DNA from: Bacteroidota bacterium
GTDB lineage: Bacteria; Bacteroidota; Bacteroidia; Bacteroidales; Prolixibacteraceae
Assembly (NCBI GenBank): GCA_024278975.1
Contig: JAJRSD010000074.1
Coordinates: 1-64,000, forward strand
DNA: 64,000 bases
Reading direction: 5' to 3'
Part shown: piece by piece, positions 1 to 6,991 of the stretch
Layout: each line of letters opens with the position of its first letter
How positions within the stretch are numbered: the first letter of the stretch is position 1
Program-made: the position numbers and the translations under genes
The notes under the pieces: model-generated
Database searches by the model: none
What the model saw: the letters and a program-made list of their open reading frames with translations, nothing else
Told to the model about the DNA's origin: nothing

Positions 1-82
1 GTCAAATTGCTATTGAATTGAGCTCTTTGACCTTTATTTTATAATTGCACAATCAAATTCCTAATTTTAAGAATTGTATTTA

Positions 83-106
83 AAAAATACTCATAAAAGA
101 ATACTT
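83..106 (-). terminator. Weak terminator after first Cys-rich peptide
   Basis: On the minus strand a seven-pair stem with two G-U pairs is followed by a run of six T, about 20 bases past the stop codon of the peptide gene at 124-345. It is weaker than the stem found after the second peptide gene at 3285-3313, but sits in the same relative place. Confidence 0.35.
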
Positions 107-123
107 ATTTTACGATATATTTT

Positions 124-345
124 CTATGTACATCGGCAGCCAGTTGAATCGCACGTTGGCTTATCCGTAATAGTGCAGCATGCTGTGCAGCAGTCACCAA
201 AACTATCAAGATACGAGCAACTGCCACCAGGGCAATCACTTACTGGAGGCGGGTTGCATTCAACAAGTTCTACAGCCCAAACACCGGCTGTTAAAAATAC
301 TCCAAGAACAAAAACACTTAACACCAATAAAATCTTGTTTTTCAT
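124..345 (-). CDS. Small secreted cysteine-rich peptide (copy 1)
   Basis: This 73-residue protein has a clear signal peptide (residues 1 to about 25, Lys-rich start then a hydrophobic run ending Val-Trp-Ala-Val). The mature part of about 48 residues holds ten cysteines, including two CC pairs in CCTACC. No enzyme domain is visible. Small Cys-containing exported peptides encoded beside 6-bladed beta-propeller lipoproteins are known in Bacteroidota (the NVEALA-type arrangement), but the NVEALA motif itself is absent, so family membership is inference. A second, divergent peptide gene lies at 3316-3555 and shares the pattern VEC(N/D)...TACC. The non-coding DNA upstream of both genes is homologous, so the locus was duplicated. 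Any partner gene downstream of this copy lies outside the window. With ten cysteines, disulfide formation in the periplasm or outside the cell is likely. Confidence 0.75.
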   Translation of the reverse strand: MKNKILLVLSVFVLGVFLTAGVWAVELVECNPPPVSDCPGGSCSYLDSFGDCCTACCTITDKPTCDSTGCRCT

Positions 346-437
346 AATTCAATTTTAAAAAATTTAACAAAATAAAAATTCCTGTTCTATCATTTCACAG
401 GTGAGAAACCGTGGTCTCTTAATTTGTTTTATTTCCT

Positions 438-539
438 TATCTTTGCCATATCACCCACTTTCTTTGGTTAGGTGGCAAAACGGGGCAGCATCTTAAATTA
501 CTTTTGTGGGTAAATGAGTGCCGCCCCTTTTGTTTTGCC
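438..539 (+). ncRNA. Candidate structured small RNA, copy 1
   Basis: A TATCTTTG box (438-445) matches the Bacteroidota -7 element. It is followed by a small CACC/GGTG hairpin and then a long hairpin at 474-539. The long stem pairs GGCAAAAC with GTTTTGCC, continues through G-U and GGGC/GCCC past a four-base bulge, and after one A-C mismatch closes with GCA/TGC around a 28-base loop that is nearly identical in both copies. The -33 box is poor. If transcribed rightward it would be divergent from the peptide gene. It could also act as a DNA cruciform or a leader on the other strand. Confidence 0.4.
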
Positions 540-657
540 GATTTTTATAAGTTTCAGATTCCATGTTCCATGTTCTGCATTTCGATTATTGAATATTGAT
601 TAGTGTTTGTTGAATGTTGAATGTTTTCGATTTGTAACGTCATTCTCTCCTACACCT

Positions 658-669
658 TCCGTTAGCGGA
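658..669. repeat. TCCG...CGGA palindrome (decayed copy)
   Basis: TCCGTTAGCGGA is a shortened form of the TCCGTC(R/A)...GACGGA palindrome seen intact at 3848-3863, 21077-21092 and 21140-21155. It is followed by the same GACACGGTTGT words as the copy at 3848. Confidence 0.4.
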
Positions 670-928
670 TGGACACGGTTGTGGTGAGCAGGATGTTTTT
701 TATTACGCAGTTATCTTTATAAAAAACAACTTCAAACGTTTCAAACTCTTTCTAACAATTCGAACCTTTTCAAACTTTTTAATCCTTTCCGGGGTTGCAA
801 AATATTTTATCGGTGCTTCTTGGTTGTTGGATTTTGAGATTCATTTTGTTTTTGTTTCTGAGTTAAATTATGTTTTTAATGGTTGATTTTGTTACCGCAA
901 TGTAAAACACTTTTTTGTTAAATGCAAG

Positions 929-982
929 ATAGAGATAGAGATAGAGATAGAGAGAGAGAGATAGAGAGAGAGATAGAGAGAG
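929..982. repeat. Purine-only microsatellite (ATAGAG/GA units)
   Basis: About 54 bases consist of ATAGAG units that grade into GA repeats. The flanks TGCAAG on the left and AGCTAATTTATA on the right are the same as those around the AAGAG repeat at 4185-4222, so two different purine repeat units occupy the same slot of a duplicated module. Confidence 0.9.
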
Positions 983-1174
983 CTAATTTATAGTGATTCT
1001 AAATAGTTTTTTGTTTTGATTGTTTCTATTGTTCGAACCATTGAAACTTCTTAAACTGTGCTGGTGTAAACGAATTAATTGTTTGATCTGACTCATACAT
1101 TTTGGTTTTCCTGCCATCTGTAAATTTTATTTAGTGATTTAAAAAACCATCAATAAAAACCAAAACTGCGAGAA

Positions 1175-1411
1175 GGGTCAGTTTAGTCCGAAATAAAATA
1201 CGCCGCCGCAAAGTTTTGCCCTGGCTGTTTTTTCAAACAGAGGGGTCAACATGCTCCGAAATGTTTCGCGGCGCGACCCGAAAAAAAAACTAAAACCCTT
1301 AAAAAATAAGGGGTCAGCATCAGCCGAAATGTCAGCCAATTTTTTAACTAAAAACAGCCAGTTTAAATCCCGAATCCGGGGGGGGGGTCAGCTTCGTCCG
1401 AAATATCCAAT
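1175..1411 (+). mobile_element. IS21-like terminal repeat array without transposase
   Basis: Four direct copies of a motif close to GGGGTCAGC-N5-CCGAAAT begin at 1175, 1242, 1310 and 1384, spaced about 65 to 75 bases. IS21-family ends are known to carry several spaced transposase-binding repeats of this type (GGTCA...CCGAAAT words). The last repeat runs into ATATCCA, which would suit a CA-ending right terminus near 1411. A 12-base inverted repeat (CTGGCTGTTTTT at about 1220, its complement at about 1350) lies inside. No istA or istB frame is present on either side, so this is a solo end or a non-autonomous derivative. Family assignment is from memory of the repeat style. Confidence 0.45.
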
Positions 1412-1451
1412 CCAGAGAGTATTATGATTTACAAGTGGCATTAAATAATAT

Positions 1452-2102
1452 TTAATGTAAATAATATTGAATTATTCTTTGAAAATAGGCACTCTTTATT
1501 GAATGAGAAGGTTTTGAAACATAAGGAAATATAACTTCTAAATTTGGCTCAAGGATAAAGAAACAAGGTTCATCATTTGTATTTTTTTCAATCGGAATTT
1601 CTAATTCATTCCCGTAATTAAAAAAGTTAAATGGGAAATTGAGATTATTATAATAAATTCTTGCGTCTTTCAAATTTGAATATTTTGATAATATGATAAT
1701 GTTCTCATTACCTATTGAGTCACCTAATTTGCGTAATATATTAAAATCATTCTCAACACATCCGTCACATGCAAAAGAAGAGAATCTATAAATTAATTTT
1801 GATGAAGATATAAGCTCCGATATTTCCACTGCATTATTATCAAGACTAGTAGTTAGTATATTCTGAAACTGAAAATACGCAGAAAACAATTCATTTGAAT
1901 CCCTTCTTGCTTGTATCATATTCTCCCTTTTTGACAAAAAGCTATTCTCTGAACATTCAATTAACAACTTACTGCAGTTCTCAACATTCTTCTTCAATTG
2001 AATAAACTTATATCCGATAAATATGATTATAATTAAAAATACAACCCAGAAATTTTTTTCACTTAACTTTTTCATAACATTTTTAATTGTTCTATAATTC
2101 AT
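1452..2102 (-). CDS. Membrane-anchored thioredoxin-like CxxC protein
   Basis: This protein has 216 residues. Residues 18-32 form one hydrophobic segment (FWVVFLIIIIFIGYK) with a basic N-terminus, so the body should face the periplasm. A coiled, charged region follows (35-80). A strand-like segment then leads to ACDGCV, with cysteines at 112 and 115, followed by a helix and an I-I-I-L strand, as in thioredoxin-fold proteins. Another FFILEPN strand near 180 fits the second half of the fold. The start codon overlaps the last 11 bases of the beta-propeller gene, so the two are probably translationally coupled. A role in making or reducing disulfides of the neighbouring Cys-rich peptide is inference. 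No named family was recognised beyond the fold. Confidence 0.65.
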   Translation of the reverse strand: MNYRTIKNVMKKLSEKNFWVVFLIIIIFIGYKFIQLKKNVENCSKLLIECSENSFLSKRENMIQARRDSNELFSAYFQFQNILTTSLDNNAVEISELISSSKLIYRFSSFACDGCVENDFNILRKLGDSIGNENIIILSKYSNLKDARIYYNNLNFPFNFFNYGNELEIPIEKNTNDEPCFFILEPNLEVIFPYVSKPSHSIKSAYFQRIIQYYLH

Positions 2103-3219
2103 TAATTGAAAAATACAATATATAATTATTACTAAATTCAGATATTGCTTGTAGATTAATATTATACGTGTTGTTTTCAGGTAAAAAATCTTTCAAGTCC
2201 TGAGCATTTACAATTGCAATAAAAGTACCGTCATTTAACATTCCCTTTATTATGCATTTCGGGAGTACTTTTTTATTCAAAAAACTTTCAGAAAAATAAT
2301 TCATCCCTGTTTTCTTTGAATAAATGTAGAAGTGGTTCTTAAACCAACGTCCAAAAGAAAAAGAAAGAAATTGTTCATTTTCAAATAAATTATCAAAAAA
2401 ACCAACCTTGTTTCCATTTCTTATTTGATCGAGTATGTAACCCCTTCCTTTATTCATATCGGATTCTGTTAACGTTAATTTCCCAAAATCCATTTTATAA
2501 ATAATTTGTGGTTTATAATTATTTAAGCTATAAATATTAAAATCGAGAGAAGTAAGAAACAATATTCTATTTGTACTGCAAATAGGGACATCAGGATTAA
2601 AACTACAAAACTCAGCTTTAGTTGGCAGTAATTTATTTACTAATTCAGAACATCCTTTTTTATAAATAAAATAGTTATACGGCAAAAATTCGTCATCTCC
2701 ATCTTTTTGGGGTAAATAAGGATTACTTTGAGAAGATACTAAGATGTGTTCATTATCAATTATTTCCATACTATGCAAATATAATCCCGGGTATTTTTCT
2801 TTCTTCTTAAAATTCAAATTATAATCAAATTCCATCATGCTAAAACCCGAGGATTCCCATAACATAATTGTTTGATTTTGCTTGTCTATAATAAAATCCC
2901 ATGGATCTGAGATTTCACCGGGCCCTCTACCTAAATTGGTTCTTGAAACAAATTTTCCTTCAGAATTAAATACAAATAATCCTCTACTTTTAAATTTATC
3001 TAAAATTATTATTGACTTTGGGATAACACTTATTTTAGATATTTCTCCGATTAAACAACTATCATTTGTTTCAAGTTCTATTATAGACTTTATTCGTACA
3101 TTAGGAACATAGGTATCTTTGTCGGGGGCAAATTCTAAAGTCTTAAATTCTGTTTTATTACAGGAAAATAGACTCATTATTAATATGCAAATCAAAAAGC
3201 AATTATTCTTTTTTTTCAT
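2092..3219 (-). CDS. 6-bladed beta-propeller lipoprotein
   Basis: This 375-residue protein has a lipoprotein signal peptide with lipobox LFSC (Cys20), so it should be lipid-anchored. The body shows repeated beta-rich blades. Diagnostic words include ISVIPKSIIILDKF, LFVFNSEGKFV, N-L-G-R-G-P-G-E and DFIIDKQNQTIMLWE, which fit the Bacteroidota 6-bladed beta-propeller family (NHL/TolB-like; DUF5128/DUF4934 group). Such propellers are often encoded after a small exported peptide, as here (3316-3555). An intrinsic terminator separates the two (3285-3313), so the propeller is probably expressed below the peptide. The CxxC gene overlaps its 3' end by 11 bases. The family function is unproven; peptide or ligand binding is inference. 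A truncated relative lies at 6358-6966. Confidence 0.8.
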   Translation of the reverse strand: MKKKNNCFLICILIMSLFSCNKTEFKTLEFAPDKDTYVPNVRIKSIIELETNDSCLIGEISKISVIPKSIIILDKFKSRGLFVFNSEGKFVSRTNLGRGPGEISDPWDFIIDKQNQTIMLWESSGFSMMEFDYNLNFKKKEKYPGLYLHSMEIIDNEHILVSSQSNPYLPQKDGDDEFLPYNYFIYKKGCSELVNKLLPTKAEFCSFNPDVPICSTNRILFLTSLDFNIYSLNNYKPQIIYKMDFGKLTLTESDMNKGRGYILDQIRNGNKVGFFDNLFENEQFLSFSFGRWFKNHFYIYSKKTGMNYFSESFLNKKVLPKCIIKGMLNDGTFIAIVNAQDLKDFLPENNTYNINLQAISEFSNNYILYFSINEL

Positions 3220-3280
3220 TTCATACTGATTATTAAACAGTTAAGATTTATAAGATCATACTCTTTCGTTGAAAATTATT

Positions 3281-3313
3281 AAAAAATTAGGGAGCTCATT
3301 TCGCCCCCTAATT
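3281..3313 (-). terminator. Intrinsic terminator between peptide and propeller genes
   Basis: On the minus strand an 11-base stem (AATTAGGGGGC with GCTCCCTAATT, one G-U pair, seven-base loop) is followed by six T. It begins two bases past the peptide stop codon. It would end most transcripts after the peptide and let a minority read into the propeller and CxxC genes. Confidence 0.7.
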
Positions 3314-3315
3314 AT

Positions 3316-3555
3316 CTATGGAATAATAATCGCACCAGAACGTACATGACCTTGTGGTGTCACACCACTTTTACAACAAGCTGTTCCACTATTAATAGTA
3401 TCAGATCTACCACAGTTTGGCATACACGATGTCTCACCATCGCATTCCACAGGTCCAGTTCCAGGTAGCATCTCACTTTTTACATCTATAGCTAAGGATA
3501 AAACAAATAATGAGAAGAAAAAGAAAATAGTAATAAATTTAAATTTTTTATTCAT
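3316..3555 (-). CDS. Small secreted cysteine-rich peptide (copy 2)
   Basis: This 79-residue protein has an N-terminal signal peptide (Lys-rich start, then a run of Ile/Phe/Leu, with cleavage likely near residue 24-28). The mature part has five cysteines, including a TACC motif, and ends in a hydrophobic Ile-Ile-Ile-Pro. It resembles the peptide at 124-345 only in the VEC(D/N) and TACC motifs, but the DNA upstream of the two is clearly duplicated. It heads a leftward unit: peptide, terminator, propeller lipoprotein, CxxC protein. The arrangement suggests an abundant exported peptide whose partners are made at lower level. Function is unknown; a bacteriocin-like, signalling or surface role cannot be told apart from sequence. 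Confidence 0.75.
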   Translation of the reverse strand: MNKKFKFITIFFFFSLFVLSLAIDVKSEMLPGTGPVECDGETSCMPNCGRSDTINSGTACCKSGVTPQGHVRSGAIIIP

Positions 3556-3647
3556 GATTTAATTTTTTATTTTTTAAAACAAATTATTTTCCTGATGTAT
3601 CATTTCACAGGTAAGAAATCGAAGTTTCCAAAATCTTTTTATTTCGC

Positions 3648-3750
3648 TATCTTTGTCACACCACCTCACTTTCTTTGGTTAGGTGGCAAAACAGGGCAGC
3701 AACTTAAATTACTTTTGTGGGTAAATGAGTGCCGCCCCTTTTGTTTTGCC
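3648..3750 (+). ncRNA. Candidate structured small RNA, copy 2
   Basis: TATCTTTG (3648-3655) is followed by a perfect six-pair hairpin (CCACCT with AGGTGG) and the long hairpin 3685-3750. Compared with copy 1, a stem position changes from G (pairing U) to A (pairing U), so pairing is kept. The loop differs at one base. The distance from the box to the hairpin is 29 bases, against 28 in copy 1. Confidence 0.4.
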
Positions 3751-3847
3751 ATATTCTTTAGTTCCGAGTTCATATTTTTATGTTTCGAGTTTGCCTTTTC
3801 AGGCGAGTTTTGTATTATTTGTTTCTGGTAATCTTTTTTTTACCCCT

Positions 3848-3863
3848 TCCGTCAGATGACGGA
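3848..3863. repeat. TCCGTCAGATGACGGA palindrome
   Basis: This is a perfect 16-base palindrome. It belongs to the same small family as those at 21077-21092 and 21140-21155. A second GC-rich inverted word (CCTGC-GCCG-GCAGG) follows about 25 bases later. Confidence 0.6.
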
Positions 3864-4184
3864 CACGGTTGTCTCCTACATTCCTGCGCCGGCAGGCAGG
3901 TCTCCTCACAAAGCCCCGAATGGATGCCAATGGCAGGAAAAATTTCAAAACATGCTTGAAGTAAACGAGTTATCTTTATAAACAAAAACAACTTCAAACG
4001 TTTCAAACAATTCGAACTTTTCAAACAATAGAAACTCTTTCTAATTCTTTCCGGGGTTGCAATATATTTTACGTTTGCTTTTTTGTGCTGAATTCTCGGA
4101 TGGCATGTTTTTATTTTTCAGGTTATTTTGTGTTTTGTTTTTGTAGTTTGTGCTTGCAATGTAAAACAGTTTTTTTGTTTATGC

Positions 4185-4222
4185 AAGAGAAGAGAAGAGA
4201 AGAGAAGAGAAGAGAAGAGAAG
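4185..4222. repeat. Purine-only microsatellite (AAGAG units)
   Basis: About seven and a half tandem AAGAG pentamers lie between TGC and AGCTAATTTATA, the same flanks as the ATAGAG/GA repeat at 929-982. The tract has no pyrimidine on the plus strand. Confidence 0.9.
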
Positions 4223-4449
4223 CTAATTTATATTTGTTCTAAATAGATTTTTTTGAATGCTAATTTCGAGAGTTGGTTTTATTTCGGTGGTTTCGGTTAT
4301 TTCTATTTTACAGTATTGGAATGGTTAAATGCGCAAAGTAACGCGATACACTCGCGCGGGAGAGAGGATTTATTAGGAATTTGATCATGGAAAATTGTTT
4401 CTATTATTTTCAGTTGTTCCTTTGGTTTCTATTGTTGTATAGTTAAATA

Positions 4450-4842
4450 TTATTTTTTGAATTTGATGCCTTTTAAGTCGCATTTTCTAAGGTATTCCAT
4501 CATATTTCCTATTTTTCAGCTTAAAATGAGGCATCTATTTTTGAATGTTTCAAACTCTTTCTCCGAAATGTAATTGTAATCAAGTGCACGGTATAATTGC
4601 GACCTTGTTTCTCCGAATGAATCTTTTGAATAGGAAAGGAATTGGTGGAACTCTTTGTTCCCATCACGTTCAAAACCTTCTGCAATATTGTCCATTACCG
4701 AACCGCTCGAACGTTTTATTTGATCTTTCAATGAAAAATCCCTATAAAATTTTTCACGATGCGTCATTTCATTAACTTCTTTTGCCAGAACGCGTGCGAA
4801 TTGCCAAATTTCTAAATCTTCGAATTGTTTAATCGTTGACAT
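4450..4842 (-). pseudogene. Four-helix bundle protein with in-frame TGA
   Basis: The frame starts at ATG 4840-4842 (MSTIKQFEDLEIWQ) and matches the four-helix bundle / 23S rRNA intervening-sequence protein family (S23-type, TIGR02436): LEIWQFAR, RSSGSVMDNIAEGFER, FLSYSKDSFGETRSQL and a YISEKEF turn. Translation stops at TGA 4516-4518 after 108 residues. The same frame then continues KIGNMMEYLRKC and KGIKF to TAA 4450-4452, which is the family's usual C-terminal helix. So the gene is interrupted by one nonsense codon, not by a frameshift. The shortened protein would lose the last helix. No reverse transcriptase or variable repeat is nearby, so a diversity-generating retroelement role is not supported. 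Confidence 0.7.
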
Positions 4843-4975
4843 TTTGTTTATAATTTTTGTTTTGGTTTCCATTGTTTTTGAAGTTCTTAACAATAGAAAC
4901 CACAGAAACAATCTTAAACCATTTCAACCCCTCGAACTTTCAAACCTCTCCGAATCTCTTCGAACTCCCTTCAAA

Positions 4976-6067
4976 CTATTCTTTAATCTCCACCACCGAT
5001 TCGTGTGCCAAATTCAAATTATTCGAAACAATAACTGTATCGCCAAGTTCGAGTGTTGCACCGTCGGCAGCTTTAACAGCGTATTGATTTTCGTTTTCGT
5101 CGAGAATATTTATGTAAGTCCAATAGGCTGTTCCTTTTGTGTAGCGGAAAAGCACTTCGCGGTTTTGGCGTAAAACGACAGCCTGTTTGGGTACAATTAA
5201 TTGCCCTCGAATAGCTCGTTTAATACTAACTTTTACGTTCATCCCCTCCATATAATCGCCGGGGTTTTTTACTTCGGCTTTTAGCCATGCCAATCCGTTT
5301 TTGTCGATTTGCGGGTCGATTTCGGTAATGGTACCTACCGTTGGTTTTGCTCCGGCAATTGGTGTAATCGATACTTTCTGCCCTGTTTTTACGCGGCTGA
5401 TTTCGGTCTCTAAAAGTGGAAACCTAATAAAAAACCGGGTACTGTTTATTAGTGTACAAAAGGGTTTCGAGAGGTCGGCCTTTTCGTAGGTACGTTGTTT
5501 CACTCCGGCAACAGTTCCACAGAAGGGTGCTTTTAAATAGGTCTGTTTTAATTTTTCGGTTGCTTCGTCGTACTGTATTTTTGCCTGATTGTACCCCGAA
5601 CGGATATTGGCAATTTGCTCGTGGTCTTGTGAAATATTTTTGTCTCCTTTTTTATATCCCATTCCCAGCAAAACATCGAGTTTATCTATCCCGGCTTTCT
5701 CTTTGGCAATCTCCGCCTTACGCATGTTAAACCGGTAATCGTCATTTTTCAGATTGGCAAGTGGAGCCCCTTTTTTTATCCGCTGCCCATTTTTAACACT
5801 TATCTCTTCGATAAATCCCGAAACTCCGAAATAGAGTTCGGCACGTTGAAAAGCAGAAAGTTTGCCGTTGCTAATAATTTCGCGGGTAAAATCCTGTTGT
5901 TTCAGGATTACGATTTCAACAATGTTTTTTTCCTCGGGAAGCGACTCATTACTATCGGTAATTGTTTTGTTGGATTTGTTGGCACAGCCACCTAATAACA
6001 CGGCAGAGAGCAATAGAACGTAAAAGATTTGTTGTAGATGTTTTTGTTCGGATTGGTTATGTTTCAT
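4976..6067 (-). CDS. RND efflux periplasmic adaptor lipoprotein (orphan)
   Basis: This protein has 363 residues counted from ATG 6065-6067 (MKHNQSEQ). The longer frame upstream has no conserved sequence. A lipoprotein signal with lipobox LGGC lies near residue 24. The lipoyl-like half motif ELYFGVSGFIEEISVKNGQRIKKGAPLA, a short alpha-hairpin (KAGIDKLDVL to KLKQTY) and TYLKAPFCGTVAGV identify the HlyD/MFP adaptor family of tripartite RND pumps. The barrel words LINSTRFFIRFPLLETEISRVKTGQKV and a membrane-proximal end follow. In operons the permease gene normally comes next. Here the next gene is the broken four-helix-bundle gene, so the adaptor must work with a pump encoded elsewhere or is a leftover. 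Confidence 0.85.
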   Translation of the reverse strand: MKHNQSEQKHLQQIFYVLLLSAVLLGGCANKSNKTITDSNESLPEEKNIVEIVILKQQDFTREIISNGKLSAFQRAELYFGVSGFIEEISVKNGQRIKKGAPLANLKNDDYRFNMRKAEIAKEKAGIDKLDVLLGMGYKKGDKNISQDHEQIANIRSGYNQAKIQYDEATEKLKQTYLKAPFCGTVAGVKQRTYEKADLSKPFCTLINSTRFFIRFPLLETEISRVKTGQKVSITPIAGAKPTVGTITEIDPQIDKNGLAWLKAEVKNPGDYMEGMNVKVSIKRAIRGQLIVPKQAVVLRQNREVLFRYTKGTAYWTYINILDENENQYAVKAADGATLELGDTVIVSNNLNLAHESVVEIKE

Positions 6068-6357
6068 GTGTTTATAATAGTCTGTTTTTAATGGTAACAC
6101 ATGGAACTCGCCAAAATAATCATGCTCCTGTGTATTAACCCTTTTACATGCTCGTTTCATCTTATTATGGTTAGAAATTTCGGTGTTAAATATAACAAAA
6201 ATTATGCCTTGTTATTGGTTTTTATGTTTCTAAAGTCGCGGTTGTCGTTATTGTTGTTTCAAAACCAAAAAAACTCTTCGCATCATAGAAACTTTTCAAA
6301 CTCTTTTTCAAACTTTCCAACAATCTTCAAACAATTTTCAAACCAATTCAAATTTCT

Positions 6358-6966
6358 TCACTCTTTCAACTTTACCAACATTAAAACCGGGTTATCCGTG
6401 TCTTTAATATTCCTAAATTTTTGAAGGTGCGGAGGAAGTCTTGCTGCTTTATCAGGGTTCTCATCAATCCATTGTCTAATTTTATAAGGTTCCAGAATAC
6501 CTATCAACTCATCTCTATTACTTATTGATGTTGGATAAAATGGCATAAACCCATCTATATCATTTTCAAATCCATTAATTTGTGCATTTTTGTGATTCGG
6601 AATCATAATCTGATTTGTACGTTTATCAAAGTAGCAGTGATAAGCTCTTTTCTTAAAATTTAATTGAAAAAAAATTAGATATTCAGTTTCTATAATTGAC
6701 TGACAATTATGATACTGTGTAAAATCAAATTTATGTTTTTCAAAAAATGGAGGACTATATTTGCCTGATTCAAATTCAAATGCTGGAATTAGTTTATTTG
6801 TAGTAATTTGGAATACCGAATCGTTAAAGTATTCTTTTATAAACAATTTATTCTTGTAATAATAAAAGTAAGCACCGAAGTTTGTTGTTCGTCTCGGTGT
6901 ATCTTCAAATTTCCTGTTGTCGTAAAAAGTAGAGACAATCTCTTTTTTGTTATAATCGTAATATTT
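6358..6966 (-). pseudogene. Truncated 6-bladed beta-propeller remnant
   Basis: The open frame from 6966 (just after a TAA at 6967-6969) to 6358 encodes about 202 residues and has no ATG at its head. The only start-like codon is TTG at 6844-6846. The content (NFGAYFYYYKNKLFIKEY, FFQLNFKKRAYHCYFDKRT, RDELIGILEPYKIRQW, ending DNPVLMLVKLKE) matches the C-terminal half of Bacteroidota 6-bladed beta-propeller proteins, the same family as 2092-3219. The N-terminal blades and signal peptide are missing. The 5' break lies 25 bases from the end of the next gene upstream (6992). It is most likely a deletion remnant and probably not expressed. Confidence 0.65.
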
Positions 6967-6991
6967 TTAAAGATTATTTTTCAACGTGCGA

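Larger units (their letters stand above)
361..1020. repeat. Duplicated upstream module, copy 1
   Basis: This gene-free stretch upstream of the first peptide gene matches 3583-4260 upstream of the second in the same order. The matching blocks are: a hairpin block (about 395-540 with 3603-3756), a palindrome plus GACACGG block (658-680 with 3848-3872), a CTTCAAACGTTTCAAAC...TCCGGGGTTGCAA block (about 703-815 with 3963-4075), and a TGTAAAACA...TGCAAG block that flanks a purine microsatellite and ends in AGCTAATTTATA (about 899-993 with 4160-4232). The sequence between blocks has diverged. Short degenerate word arrays (TTCCATG, TTGAATG) fill 550-640. No convincing reading frame is present. Confidence 0.8.
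3583..4260. repeat. Duplicated upstream module, copy 2
   Basis: This is the counterpart of 361-1020, with the same ordered blocks: TCATTTCACAGGT, hairpin block, TCCGTC palindrome with GACACGG, TTCAAACG/TTCGAAC words, TCCGGGGTTGCAA, and TGTAAAACA...TGCAAG before a purine repeat and AGCTAATTTATA. A rightward frame of 78 codons (3595-3831) crosses the hairpin block but is not conserved as protein in copy 1, so the conservation is at the nucleic-acid level. The rest of the gap up to 4449 has no gene. Confidence 0.8.

Noticed and set aside
3661-3750. Integron attC-like site (GTTAGGT near an ACCTCAC word)
   Set aside because: The spacing and the second core site do not fit attC, there is no integron integrase, and the inverted repeat is explained by the hairpin.
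3595-3831. Rightward 78-codon frame across the duplicated hairpin block
   Set aside because: The matching block in copy 1 does not keep the frame, and conservation follows the hairpin rather than codons.
929-4222. CRISPR-like arrays at the purine repeats
   Set aside because: The units are 5-6 bases without spacers, so they are microsatellites. No cas genes are in the window.
4450-4842. Diversity-generating retroelement accessory protein (Avd-like)
   Set aside because: There is no reverse transcriptase, template repeat or variable repeat nearby. The family also has stand-alone members.
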